64,000 nt of DNA, taken from contig CM033725.1 of NCBI GenBank assembly GCA_019671005.1, positions 31,647,338-31,711,337 on the forward strand, read 5' to 3'. The stretch comes from Hibiscus mutabilis. Lineage: Eukaryota; Streptophyta; Magnoliopsida; Malvales; Malvaceae. Made by a program: the position numbers and the translations under genes. This document shows positions 13,060 to 25,497 of this stretch, in pieces (the first letter of the stretch is position 1; each line of letters starts with the position of its first letter). The notes beneath the pieces are model-generated. The model was not told the DNA's origin. It searched no databases and was given only the letters and a program-made list of their open reading frames with translations.

Positions 13060-16000
13060 CTGATGTGATACCAGGTATGGTGGAATTATATACTGAACTT
13101 GTTTATGCGTTGGTAGATCCAAGCTCCGCGCATTCTTTCGTTAGTAAACCGTTGATTGAATAGTATGCTATAGAATCTGAACCAGTTACTTTTGAGATTG
13201 TTATCTCTAACCCACTAGGAGATAGTGTGGTTATTTGGTCGATCTGCAAAGCTTGTCCTTTGAGGATCCAAGGGATCCCATTTCCGGCTAATTTGATGGC
13301 CTTTCCATTCTATGAGTTTGATCTTATCCGAGGCCTTGATTGGTTAGTTGAACATCAAGCCTGGGTAGACTGCTCAAAGAAGAAGCTGTACCTTCATGGA
13401 CTCAGTAAGGAGAGCATAACCTTGATGAAATCCAAACCCAAGCCTAAAAAGGTCCTTATATGTGCCATGGAGTCTAAAGAAGATCCGAAGTTCGATGATT
13501 TATTGGTGGTGAAAGAATTTCTTGATGTGTTTCCCAATGAACTTTCGAGACTCCCTCCAATCTGAGAAGCAAAATTCAGAATTGAAGTACAATCGGGGAC
13601 TACACCTGTCTCTATTGCTCCGTATAGGATCGCTCCAGTTGAATTAAAGGATTTAAAGGTCCAAATCTAAGATCTTTTGGACAAAGGGTTTATTCTACAG
13701 AGTTCCTCACCCTAGGGAGCACCGGTTTTATTTGTTAAGAAGAATGATGGGTCGATGCGTCTGTGCATTGACTATCGTCAGTTGAATAGAGTAACAACCA
13801 AGAAAAAGTATCCGTTACCGAGGATCGACAATTTTTTCAATCAGTTGAAGGGTGCTTCTTTCTTCTCCAAGATAGACTTAAGATCCAGGTACTACCAAAT
13901 GTTAGTAAAGGAGTCCGACGTTCTAAAAACTACCTTCCAAACTAGATACGACCACTATGAGTTCTTGGTAATGCCTTTTCGGCTTACTAACGCACATGTA
14001 GCCTTTATGGACCTGATGAACCGTGTGTTCCGGCCCAATCTAGATAGATTCGTGGTTGTGTTCATAGATGACATCTTGATCTACTCCAAAGACACATCCA
14101 CTCATGAAGAACATCTCCGGATTGTGCTTCAGACTCTCTATGAGAAACAGTTGTATGCTAAATTTAGTAAGTGTGAATTCTGGTTATCTGAAGTATCCTT
14201 TCTGAGATACGTGATATCTTCTGTGGGAATTCAAGCTGACCCAAAGAAGATTGAAGCAATCCTTAATTGGATTCCTCCAAAGAACGTTGGAGTAGTCCGT
14301 AGCTTTTTGGGCCTTGCAGGCTACTATCGTAGATTCATTAAGGGATTCTCTATGATTGCTGCACCCTTGACGAAGCTCCTACGTAAGGAAACTCCCTTTG
14401 TATGGACCATAGAGCAACAAAGAAGTTTTGATCAGCTTAAGCAAGTCCTAACCCATGCCCCTATCTTGGTGCAACCCGAGTTAGGCAAGTACTTCACCGT
14501 ATACAGTGATGCATCCCACTCAGGATTAGGCTGTGTACTTATACAAGAAGGAAAGGTCATTGCCTATGCCTCACGTCAGTTTAAGCCACACGAGCTGAAC
14601 TATCTAACACATGATTTAGAGTTGGTCGCCGTTGTGTTTACCTTGAAGATTTGGAGGCACTACCTTTTACGGTGAGAAGTGTCATGTGTACACAGATAAA
14701 AAAAGTTTGAAATACATTCTGACTCAAAAAGAGTTGAATCTCTGTCAACATCGGTGGATGGAGCTTTTGAAAGTCTATGATTTGGTTATTGACTACCACC
14801 CTAGTAAAGCCAATGTCGTAGCTGATGCTTTTAGTCGAAAACCTACTCCCTCTCTGAAGTGTTTGAATGCTCACTTCCGGGTCAAGAAGCATGGCAAATT
14901 ATTGGCTAGATTGAGAGTTCAATCAACCATTGTGTTTCGAATCAAAGCCCTCCAAGAGTCTGATGAGGAGTTGCGAACTCTTATTGAAAAGATCAACAAT
15001 AAGCCAGATCCTGATTTTGCTATGAATTCTGAAGGTCTATTGTGTTTCTAGAACTGTATCTATGTCCTCGATGATGATGATCTTTGGGATCAAATTCTGA
15101 ATGAAGCTCATTCAAGCCCCTTTTCTATCTATCCTGGAACTATTAAGATGTATAAAGACCTGGAAGAATTGTACTAGCGGTCCGGCATGAAAATGGAGAT
15201 CACAGACTTTATGGCTAGGTGCTTGACTTGCCAACAGGTTAAAGCCAAGCACAATGTGCCTACTGGTCTTTTGCAACCTATTGAGCTTCCACAATGGAAA
15301 TGAAAGTGTATTATGATAGACTTCGTAAATGGCTTGCCAGTGACACGGAAGAAAAATGATGCTATTTGGGTCATTGTGGAACGATTCACCAAATCTGCTC
15401 ATTTCATCCCGATAAGAATGGACTTTGGTTTGCCTAAGCTTGATGAGTTGTACATTTGAGAAGTTATTCGTTTGCACGAAGTTCCTATGTCCATTATTTC
15501 TGATTGTGACCCACGCTTTGCATCTCGGTTTTGGATCTACAAGAGGCTTTGGGGACTCGAGTGCACCTAAGCACTGTTTTCCATCCTCAAACCGATGGAC
15601 AATCCAAAAGGGTTATTTAGGTAACCCTATATCTCCATTCGATTCGTGTGTATAAGTAACCCATATGAATTCTGATTCTTCCTTGTAGATTCTGGAAGAT
15701 ATGCTTCGAGCTTGTGTTATTGACTTCAGGAATACGTGGGAGAATCCCTGCCTTTGGTAGAATTTTCTTACAACAATTACTACCAAGCCTCGATTCAAAT
15801 GGCACCCTACGAAGCCCTTTACGAAAGAAGATGTAGAACCCTTCTTTGTTTGATCGAGCTTGGTGAAGGCAAAGTGTTAGGCCCTGACTTACTTCGGGAA
15901 ACTGAAGAAAGGGTGACCATTATCCGAGATCGGCTCAAAGCTGCATTTGACCGACAGAAAGCTTATGTTGATCTAAAAAGAAGAGACATTCAGTATGAAG

Positions 16001-16418
16001 TTGGCGAGACAACCTTCCTTAAAGTATCTCTATGGAAGAAGATCCTTCGTTTTGGAAAAAAGGGGGAAACTGAGTCCTCGTTTCATTGGACCATTCGAAG
16101 TGATCGAGAAAGTTAGACTTGTTGCTTACCGATTTGCTCTTCCTGAAGAGTTAAGTCGAATTCATAATTTTCCATGTGTCTATGCTACAGAAGTACCGGT
16201 CAGATCTTTCTCATGTGATCGAACTAAAGTCTATGGAGATTCAGCCTAATCTTACATACGAGGAAGAACCAGTTCAGATCCTCGTACGAGAAATTAAAAG
16301 ACTTTGTAATAAGTTTGTGCCCTTAGTGAAAGTCCTTTGGAGAAGTCATTCGATAGAAGAAGCAACGTGGGAACCAGAAGAGATGATGCAGAGACAGTAC
16401 CCCCATCTGTTCAACTAG
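13060..16418 (+). pseudogene. Chromovirus 2 pol (protease, RT, RNase H, integrase, chromodomain), broken
   Basis: Protease: ALVDPSSAHSFVS, where the family has DSGA, so the active-site motif is altered. RT: a long open stretch (13755-14675) with MRLCIDYRQLN, FFSKIDLRSRYYQ and the catalytic VFIDDILIYSK, followed by GLAGYYRRFIKGFS. RNase H: YSDASHSGLGC, then a frameshift at about 14670 and KANVVADAFSR. Integrase: zinc part AHSSPFSIYPG...CLTCQQVKAKH; core Asp residues in MIDFVNGL and ISDCDPRF; the third catalytic position reads QSKRV, so the Glu has become Lys. A 68-bp GT-AG insertion follows at once. The C-terminal part (GKLSPRFIGPFEV) passes through a frameshift into a recognisable chromodomain ending SHSIEEATWEPEEMM...YPHLFN at 16418, which supports assignment to chromoviruses. 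There are stops at about 13162, 13563, 13668, 15049 and others. No active enzyme could be made. Confidence 0.9.
15621..15688 (+). other. 68-bp intron-like GT-AG insertion in integrase
   Basis: The sequence starts GTAACCCTAT and ends TTCTTCCTTGTAG, matching plant donor and acceptor consensus with a pyrimidine-rich 3' end. Removing it joins ...AGGGTTATTTAG to ATTCTGGAAG without changing frame, restoring the family order R-V-I-(Q, here stop)-I-L-E-D-M. Its length, 68, is not a multiple of three, so the seamless join is not automatic. Chromovirus 1 has no insertion at the same place (about 5690). It may be a real intron, or an insertion that happens to have splice-like ends. Confidence 0.55.
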
Positions 16419-16444
16419 AGTGAAAATTTGAGGATGAAATTTCG

Positions 16445-16456
16445 TAAGGGGAAGAG
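16445..16456 (+). other. Polypurine tract of chromovirus 2
   Basis: TAAGGGGAAGAG lies directly before the 3' LTR start TGTCACATCC at 16458. Confidence 0.8.
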
Positions 16457-16457
16457 T

Positions 16458-18790
16458 TGTCACATCCCAAAAACCGGTCTAGTTAGAATACGGCTCCGGT
16501 GATTGGAAATTTTGTATCAGATATACCCGAAAGTGTAATTTCATGATCCTATTACCCAATTTTATAATCAATGGAAGTTGTAGGGCATTAAATTGATCTA
16601 TGGACCTCTGTAAGAAATTCAAAGCTGAAATGCTAAAAATAAGTCAAGCATATCGATACGGTAAGACCAGTATCGATACTGCCTAACTGCCATAACGAGC
16701 TTACCTATTTAGCCTAGGCGTATCGATACGGCTATATAGTGTATCAATACGACCCTCTGTAAAAATCTATTTTAAGGCCCAAATTGAAGGAAATAGAGAG
16801 TAAGGTGCTTAGCCACCTCCTTGCTTGCCCCTTCCACGTGAAATATATCAGATTGAATGATGGATGGTTATCAATTGCCTTAAAAATGATAAAAGGCATG
16901 AAACGATAGAAACATTTGTTTAATCATTCCTTGGTTGGAAGAAAAGCTCTTCTTTGGCCCATGAGAAGGTGAGAGGATGATTAGGGGATTGTAAAGGGTT
17001 TTGAACTGAGAAACAATGTTTCTTTCACCAAGACCCACTCTTATCTTTAAACAAGCAAGAACCATCGTTGCTATCTTCAACCTAAGCTCAAGCACACACC
17101 TCCATCTTTGAACATTCTAAGCTCAAGCTTCCTACGATTCGAAAACTCCATTGCATAGCCATCAGTTGGGTAAGGAGGAACCCTCATTCAATTGTTGAAT
17201 CCCATGGATGATTGGAGTTTAATTTCAAAATGAAATTCTAAGCCAAACTTTGAATAAGTACCATATCGTTATATTGCTTATAACAATTTCTTGTGTTTCT
17301 TCCTAGCTCAAGAGTTGGATGGAATCAATCCATCATCCCTAACTAAGCCTAGGAGCAAAGGAATCAAAATACGGGAATCCGAAAAGCTTCCGTATATTAG
17401 GTGAGTGTAGTCATGTGAAGGGATGGGCAAGGTGCCATCCCGTTGCATTCGTTTTGTGTTGTAATCGCATTCTTGTTTAAGGGCTAGAGTAGAGCAAGCA
17501 TATGTGGACTCTAATGGTAAGCATGGTAAGCTTCAATAATGTTTAATATATTTGTAAGTTCATATGTGATATCTGATTCATGCTTGTATATGGCTTTTGA
17601 TATAATTATGCTATGATATGTTATGTGGAGCTAAGGCTCGATTTGCTATCCGATATGATTTGATCCAAAAAGTAATAATTATGATGAAATATGTGATCTT
17701 GGACATTGGATACAATTGGCATGCCATAGGGTTATTCGAGCTCACGGAGTAAGGGATTGGACTACGGTCTGGGGCTACGGCCTATATGTGGGGGAGAAAA
17801 GGATGGATTGTGTAAGGGAAATTATCTGGAGCTACAGCTCAAGGCTACAACCTATTTCCGATATGTGTGGTGTAAAGGAGAATCCGTGTATCCATTGGTT
17901 ACCACATCCAAGGAAATGATATGTTATTATGTTTTACAATTGCTACATGAAATCATGACAATTTGTTTGAATATGATTTTACACGATTGATGCTATATAA
18001 AATGTAACCAAGCATGCCTATATGTCATTCATGCATTTGATAAACTAGTTGTGCATTTTTTATGACTACCTCACTAGGCTATGTAAGCCTAACATTCGTG
18101 TGTCTCATACATTTCAAGATCTTAAAAGAATTTCGGCCTTCGGTCGTGTGTTGCTGTTGCAAGTTACTCCTACGAATCATATGTATGCTTATCTTGCACC
18201 TTGAACTCCTAGTAAGGTGGCATGTGGTCTAAACATGTTATGTATGTGCTTTTTGGTGTGTGTGTGTGTGTGTAATAACCTAAAGGTGACCAATTGAATA
18301 GTGGCAAATATGGTATGTTTGTGAATTGGTTAATCTAGTAAGATGGGCTTAAATGTGCTAAAAGGGTGAAAACTAAGTAAATGGATTCGAAACGCTCTAA
18401 AATTTTGCATGTTGTTAAAAATATGGATATTAAGCTTACTCGTAAAATTTGGTTAAGTTTGGACAATGTTCAATAGGTTAAATTGATTAAAAACCAACTA
18501 AAATCTATCATTACAGGTCGGGCGTATCGGTACGGGTGATGGCGTATCGATACTGCCTTGCATAATTGGACTAAGTAAAACATGGTGTATCGATACGCTA
18601 AAGGGGTGTATCGATACAAAATTGAACAGTAAGGTCTAAAAAATAAATGGTATCGATACGGCCCTAGGCTGTACCGAAACGGGTCAACCTTAGTCAACGT
18701 GTATCGATACGAGCTTAGGTGTACCGATACGGGTTGTTATCCTTGAATCTGATAACTCAAAAATTTGGCCTAGCGTACCGATACGGCCTT
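16458..18790 (+). repeat. 3' LTR of chromovirus 2 (truncated)
   Basis: It aligns from its first base with the 5' LTR and carries the same (GT)n run (near 18256) and GTATCGATAC clusters (16650-16760 and 18520-18790). It contains about 60 bp (near 18068-18128, with CTCACTAGGCTATGTAAGCC) that is missing from the 5' LTR. It ends abruptly at GGCCTT. Confidence 0.9.
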
Positions 18791-21700
18791 GCAAATAAAT
18801 ATGTTATGCATGAATGCAAAGAGCAACACTGAGTTCGGCAAATATCATCATTAAACGACTTCCACTAATGGAAACATTGTCTCGTTACAATAATTAAAGA
18901 AAACCAACTACGCATATGATCCTAAGCTAGCATCTAGGTCGACGATCTCCCTCGAGATCTAAACAATCATTTTTCCCTCCTCGGATTCATCATCCATGCA
19001 ATCATGAAGCTCATCAGCATCTTTCACTAGAAACTGTATCTTCCAGGCAACCTCTTGCATCTAAGCCGTCCATTGTGTTAATTCTTGCTCTTGCCTCCAA
19101 ATAGTGTAAGCTGTAAAATGTAGTTGCTCCAAAGTCGGCCTCTGATACACTTGGACTGTTTCCTAAAGCTTGTTATATGGTCCTTGAGTCGTGGAAGGTC
19201 GATTTCCAATTCTTCAACACAAGCCTTCAAAGCCCGATTCTCTGAGCTACTAGCTTTTAACTTGTTGGTTGGACCCTTGTGCCTGAAGAGAGACCTTTCC
19301 AAACATTTTACTTGATCTTTCAATGCTTCGTTTTGGCATCGTTCCTTTTCAAGCTGCCTTGAGTGAGAGGCTCGTAGGTTTTTCATCTCTTGTGTCAAAG
19401 CAAGCACTTGGTCCTTATGCTCTAATACTTCCTCTTGTAATTCTCAGCTCTTACATTCTTCTCTTTGAGTCAGAGCTCCAACCCTTGGCTCGGTCCATCC
19501 TTCGCGACTCTCTTGCTCTTGTTTAGCCTTTGCAGTTTTTGGATTTCCTCCTTCTCCAAATTAAGTTTGAGTTCCAATTCATCTTTCTTTCTTTGTATAC
19601 CCTTAATCTTCCCCTCAAACTATGTTTTGTCTAGCTCAAAGTCGAACCTTTCTTGATTGGCTTTCTCTTCGAGCTGAATATACCTCTTTTGTTCCTCTTC
19701 GAGCTGCTTCCTCATCAAATCGGCCTCGGTGGGAAGCATAGACAATTTCTCCTCCACAAACCTCCAACCATTGGGGTTCAATTGGGGAAAATTGTCGTTG
19801 ACATGATTGAATCGGCACTCTTCGTACTCGAGGGTGACCATGTAAGGAGCATTCATAATCCTAACTCGCCTTGCATTGTTCCAAGTTGAAGAAGCATTAT
19901 ACACTACCCCCTTGTAGCCCTTCTCTTTCTCATAGTCCATGTTGAACTCATTCAAGCCAGCACAAACTGCTTCGAACCATATTGTCTCAAAACCAAAAGG
20001 GGTGTGTAAGTTGTATGTCCCCAAAGACCAAGTAATGGTACCCAAAAGTGTTCCCCGCATCTATAGAGGATATTCCTTACCGATAGCCATGGAGCCCTCC
20101 AAATTATATTTTCCTCCTTTAGATTTCGGAAAACGTCTAGCCAAACCTCCTTGGATCTTCTCGCCAGTCAATCCCCTTTTCACATGAATTCCTATAATTG
20201 TGAGAACTTGTCATCATAGATAGGCCTTAAGAAGTTGACATCAGACCAAAGATGGCTATAAAACCAAACGGTCAAAAGTTCGGGACATCCTCGAAAGCAT
20301 CCTCCACCGTGCTCTCTACAAAATCTCAAGGACCGAAAAGTTTCTGACAAAATTACGAGTACCGAATTGGTCCTACCACCCAAACGATCCAACAAATCCA
20401 ATACTGACGGGTTGATAAGCCCTGATGCTTTAGGAAATGACACTAACGCATATATCAAAAGTGCAAATAGGTCCCGCTGAAATTGACCCACGGGGTGTAC
20501 TGAAGCTAAGACCAAAATTCCTTCCCACTTGAGATACTCTTTCTTGTTCCAAGTTGCAACTTGATTGTCAACCGAAGATGGCAAAGTGTCCGAGAACCCA
20601 CAAGCTTTCCCCGAAAAGATTTGTTCTTGTTTGGTTTAGAGTAGACACGGTTCTCACTGATCTTCTTGCAATTTACAAGGGCTTGATACTCTTCAATTGT
20701 CGGGGTCAAATCAAAGTTGCCGATCGTGAAACAACTGTAGGTTGAATTCCAAAACCCTACCAAGGCTTGAAGTAGTGATTGATCGATCGGAACATCTAAC
20801 AACTATGCAATGTCGTCGTACTCGTCTTTGAAAGCATTTCTTGTCTCAAAATCCCAACCATTCCATACTAACCTCAACTCGAACACATCATTAAATTTCG
20901 TATTCATGAAAGTCTCGGCTAACATTGCTGACCTAAACTCGACTGAAATATTGTCCATGTCATGTAGTTGCTCTCCTTCTGACCATAATTTCACATCGGA
21001 ATTGTAATATCCCAAAACATAGCCTAGAAGTATGTTACAACTTTGATTGTGTTTCAATTAGATTAATGATGTCTTTAGCATTAATAATTGAATGGATTAA
21101 GGATTAAATTGAAACAAAGAAAAGATGAATAGCTAATGTTAGGAAGGACTAAAACCAAATTGTTCTAAAATTAGAAAGTTGCATGTCAAAATTTCTTAAT
21201 TAGAAGGGTTAACACACATGTCATTCATGTCGGAGCCATGTGTGTGGAGGGGAAGAATGAACCAGCCATTTGTTGGATGTGAATCGTTTCATTCTTCTTC
21301 TTCTTGAGATCGAGCATTCCATTAGGGAGAGAGAGGGAGAGAATGCTTCGAGGAAACAAGAAATTTCAAGCTCAATTGGTCTTAATCGAAGGTTCCTAAG
21401 AGAAAGGTAAAATTTTCTCTTCACCTCTATAAATCGAAGAGACTTAAAATTATGAATTTTAGTTGTTTGCTTGAGTTTGATAGGTTCGATTTTAAGGGCA
21501 TTACTCATGATTTGATGATATCTTTGAATAGGTTAAGTAATAAGTTCCATGATATGTGATTTTGGTAGCATAAAATGAATTGACATGTTGCTTGAAACTG
21601 AAATAAGAATCTTGTTTGCTGTTCTCTATTTCGTGGGGGGGGGGGGGCTGTTTCGAAAATATGGATATGAAAATGTGTGAAAATGCCATGTTTCAAATGT

Positions 21701-22069
21701 ATAAAGATGTATACATGTGAAGAATGAATCAATTGGTTTCTTAAATAAGTATGCTGGACTGTTTATTAGGTAAATGTATATATATTTGAGACTGTTTTTG
21801 ATACACAAAAATATGTATATAAGTATGTTGACTGTTTTGATGAGTTGGGAAAATATTCCGGGGCAGTTTGGTATTAATAAAAAGAGTAGTAGGTTGTTTT
21901 GTACTGAAATTCAAGACTGTTTTAATACCTGAATATAAAAAGGGACTGTTTGATCATTTTTACATATTCATATGAAGTTTTGGAATGTTTTGAATGTATA
22001 TAACATATACTATAGACTGTTTTGATGTGAGTTTGTAATTGTGAACATGAGTATGCAAAACATAGTTTG

Positions 22070-22175
22070 AAATCAGTGCAGTTTTTATATATAAATCAGT
22101 GCAGTTTTTATAAGTAAACCAGTGCAGTTTTTATATATAAGTCAATGCAGTTTTTATATGTAAAGCAGTGCATTA
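22070..22175 (+). repeat. Tandem repeat of a 25-27 bp unit
   Basis: Four near-identical units with core CAGTGCAGTTTTTATA plus a partial fifth (AAAGCAGTGCATT). The unit spacing alternates because of short TA insertions. It lies within the solo LTR. Confidence 0.85.
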
Positions 22176-24495
22176 TGGACTACTTTGATAAAAAAATTAA
22201 ACTGTTTTGAAATCTAATAAGGACTGTTTTAAGTAAACTGGAAATTTAAGAGGATTGTCTTGAATTATATGTAAACATGTGTCTTAAGGACTGTTTTAAT
22301 GGGAATAAAGAATTTGGGACTGTTTTATAATATTTGAAAGGGGTATCTTGGATTGTTTTTGAATACATGTTTGTATTGTTTATACGTTGGGAACTGCTTT
22401 GTATGATGATAAATAAATTAGGGCTTGTTTTGATGTTAATAGAATGTACACAATTATAATGGACTATTTTGGCTATATATATGATTATATAGGGATTGTT
22501 TTGATGATGTTAAATTGTGTATATAAGTTAAATGGACAGTTTGATGTATATATGTATGTATATATATATATGTATATGTTTTGAGTGCTGCCTTGAAATT
22601 GCTATGTGTAGTTGAATTGCTTGGATAGCAAAGAATGATTTGGATTAGTGAAGGATGATAAGAAATGATTTGGGCCTTATATGATTAAAGGATAGGGGCT
22701 TAGTTAATGTATTTTAGCCTATAATCTGGATGACCCTAGTCATCTCTAATGAATGTATGGAATAGGTTTTAATGATGTGTTAATTGTTTAAGGTGCACCC
22801 TTATTGAGGAAGACACGAAAAGGAAGTGAGTAGGAAAAAGAGGGATGTGATTGTGGTTTAGGTATCCCGTAACTTCGGCATAAGAGGTGAGCGTAGTTGT
22901 TATGTTTCGGATGACACGGTGTCATCTCGATTTTATTGATTGAGATGTTGAATGCTTGTGGTTGTGTTACATTGATCATACACATTTTGTATAAGGCTCA
23001 AATAGAGCAAATCGGGGAAGAGCACTCATTCATAGCATGGCATTCTTGAGAGCATTTGGTTATATATATTACGTAAGTACCTTGTGCCTTGCTATGTTTG
23101 TAATGGATGACTATGTATATCTTGTAACAGTTCTTGAAGCTAACTAATGATTTCTTTTGCCATAAGACTTAAAGATGAATAATTATGCTTAGCGTTACAA
23201 CTTATAAACTCATAAGTCTAAGAGCTAAAAGCTTAATACAAGTTAAAAGATATTAAGTAAGTAACAAGCAAGATTGCTTGTGCAATAAGATACTTCCCCC
23301 AAATTCTCAATATGAGATAAGATATCTAAGTTGCCTACAATGGAAGTCCTTGGATACACTGGCATGATACATGGTATACTTTGGGACTACGGTCCATGAG
23401 CTATGGATCGGGGGACGCCCCATTTATATGTGATATGTATATTGGCGACAGTATGAGGTAACAAGGGAGTTCTACGGAGATTGGCGACAGTTTGGTTGGA
23501 TAGTTGAGAAGATAGGTCTGCCACAGCTATGTGCTTTGGGCTATGTTAACACGGACCAATATGGTCAAACACGGACCAATGTTATTCATGACCAAGTGTG
23601 ATCCAAGGCAAACATTTTAAAAGACATGCACATTATGTGAAATCGAATAAGAAATTCAAAAGAGAATGAGTTACGAAGCATATGTATTGTAAAGCTCTTG
23701 GTGAGCATATGTATTGTAAAGGTCTTGGTGAGCATGATTTTGGATAAGGCTCTTGGTGGGCTTATAAAAGAACAAAGCTTAATTCTTGAAGGAAATCTCG
23801 AATAAACATAGAAGAGTATAACTCTAATAAGCTTCTAAAAAACAAGTAAAGTTCAAGCTAACTTAAATTGTATGAAATCTCTTGTTTTTGTACACTTGAA
23901 ATTACTTGGTTTTCATTCAAAGATCATGAATAGTACTATTGTACTTTGTTATCACTACCTCACTTAGGCTACATAAGCCTAATGCATTCGTTACCATGCA
24001 TTGCAGGTTATGTTAGAAGCTTGTGTTTGATCGTGTTCAAAGGTGACAAGTCACACTCCAAGACTTTGTGCATTGTCTTGTTCCTTAGTATAACTCCTAG
24101 GATGGTGGCACCATTGATTTTGTATAAGCATTTAATTATCCTATTTGGTATGTAAATAATAAGTTTAGCCATGTATGAGTCACCTAATACCATGTTTCGA
24201 TTTGGTTGGATGTATAGAACATGCTCTAGTAGATGATGCGATGATGTGCCTGAATGTCTTGATGATATGTGATAGAAATATTTGTAGTATCATGAAATGG
24301 TTAATTGTAACTAAGTGACTTGATTGTGAACATTATGCCTATTAGCATAATCAAAAGAATTAAATGCCCTCTAATTGGTTTGGTCACTTGTAAAATGTTA
24401 TGTATAGGTATAAATGAACTTGTCATAGAAACAAAAATTAAATTGGTCATGTTATATATTTGGTTTTAGACCGGAACTATGTTTGGCCTAAAGTT

Positions 24496-24498
<3 letters not shown>

Positions 24499-24530
<32 letters not shown>
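24499..24530. repeat. (TA)16 microsatellite
   Basis: An uninterrupted TA dinucleotide run inside the solo LTR. Confidence 0.95.
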
Positions 24531-24535
<5 letters not shown>

Positions 24536-25497
24536 AACCAATTTGAAATGAATTTTTGGATAAGAAATAGTATTGGTAAAGAGTGAACAAATATGTTGTC
24601 CTTAAGTTCTTAAGTTCTTGAAGAGTTCGAAGGGTCTTTTGTGCTCTAAGTAGTTTAATCATATTCGTTTGCTAAGGGAAGTTTTAAAATGGCATTGAAC
24701 CAATTGGCAAATGATGTTAAAATTTGTGCTATAAATTGAGTTGTGCCTTTAATGCTGGTCGAAATAACTTTTAGGTTTAGAGAAGAGATTCAAAAGCTAG
24801 ATCGTGATCTTTATAAGCTCGATTAAAGTTATGCATACTTCTAGTGTAATTAAGATGAAAAGTAGAGTGCTTGATCAAAGGATTCGTTGGTATAATATGG
24901 AAGTCATATGAGCCTGTTATGGATAGGTTAGAGTTTAATGGTTAAACTTGATAATGATTTGAGTATTATACATCTAGTAAAAATCAATCTATGTTTGATT
25001 AATAACTATAGCTCTAATGAATTTTCGAATGGTTGAGCGTAAATGTTATCCCGAATTAAATCCTTTCTTTATGATTGGTTTTAAGACGTAAGTCAAGTTC
25101 ATCTGGAGTTCTAAGATGATAGTAATAAAACCAATTGTCTAAGGTTTAAGTTGAATTTTGTTTGTTGTAAAACCTTGGGTGTTAAGTAAAAGTTTCAAAT
25201 CTTTGTTTGGTTACCACTATTGTAAATGGATTTCTTATATGATGTTTGTCTTAGCCTGAAGAAGATGTGATTGGTATTAAGTTGTTTTAATTGCGATAAA
25301 ATAAGGAAAAATATTCTTGTTAACCTGCCTTGTCTAATTTGGAAAAAATTTTAAATTTTGGGTAAACAAGCTTTAACTTGTAGGTCAAGTTACCTTTATG
25401 TGTTTGCTTTTAACACTCTAGGCTCGGTTTACTACTAAGCCGGGTTTAGGGTGTTACAGGAATTCTTCTCGTCATTGCTACGGATCAAATCCCCCAT

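Larger units (their letters stand above)
9013..18790 (+). mobile_element. Tekay/Del-type chromovirus 2, nearly full length
   Basis: The structure is LTR (9013-11720), primer site, gag, protease, RT, RNase H, integrase, chromodomain, polypurine tract, LTR (16458-18790, truncated). The two LTRs align over their shared length with scattered substitutions and indels, so the insertion is old. The 3' LTR stops after GGCCTT at 18790, where minus-strand Tat-type sequence begins; the last approximately 370 bp present in the 5' LTR are missing. The bases before the 5' LTR are TGTTT, but no matching duplication can be tested because the right end is lost. Confidence 0.9.
21003..25458 (+). mobile_element. 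Solo LTR, 4456 bp, with perfect 5-bp target duplication
   Basis: Starts TGTAATATCCCAAAACATAG and ends GGGTTTAGGGTGTTACA. It is flanked by GGAAT on the left (20998-21002) and GGAAT on the right (25459-25463). The ends resemble the chromovirus LTRs of this window (TGTxACATCCC...GGTGTTACA), so a Ty3 origin is likely. No internal gag-pol, primer site or polypurine tract lies inside, so this is a solo LTR left by recombination, unusually long. It interrupts the DUF7745-like frame. Inside are a 13-G run (21635-21647), a (TA)n run (24499-24530), tandem repeats near 22070 and a recurring GACTGTTTT motif. No gene is recognised. Confidence 0.9.
18930..25497 (-). pseudogene. DUF7745-like protein, ORF1 of a Tat/Ogre-type retroelement, split by a solo LTR
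   Basis: Read on the minus strand, a frame with ATG at 25497 begins MGDLIRSNDEKNSDVKLWSE and is cut at 25459 by a 4456-bp LTR. It resumes in frame at 21002 with DVKLWSEGEQLHDMD. Further along come LLQALVGFWNSTYSCFTIG, DLTPTIEEYQALV, then (20192-20584) VSFPKASGLINPSVLDL, LSETFRSLRFCREHGGG and LLTVWFYSHLW. A long charged, Glu/Lys-rich coiled-coil-like C-terminus (19078-20060) follows. This layout matches, from memory, a protein family abundant in cotton genomes annotated as DUF7745; its biochemical function is unknown to me. Several frameshifts and stops break it. Upstream, at the right distance, lie a Tat-type primer site (26215) and an LTR, so the protein occupies the place of the extra ORF1 known in Ogre elements. 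Gag-pol is missing on the left. Confidence 0.7.

Noticed and set aside
10291..17919. A 67-codon frame present at both 10291-10494 and 17716-17919.
   Set aside because: These are the same positions in the two LTRs of one element; conservation follows from LTR identity.
19124..20745. Plus-strand frames of 60-80 codons.
   Set aside because: They are shadows of the minus-strand DUF7745-like coiled-coil frame.
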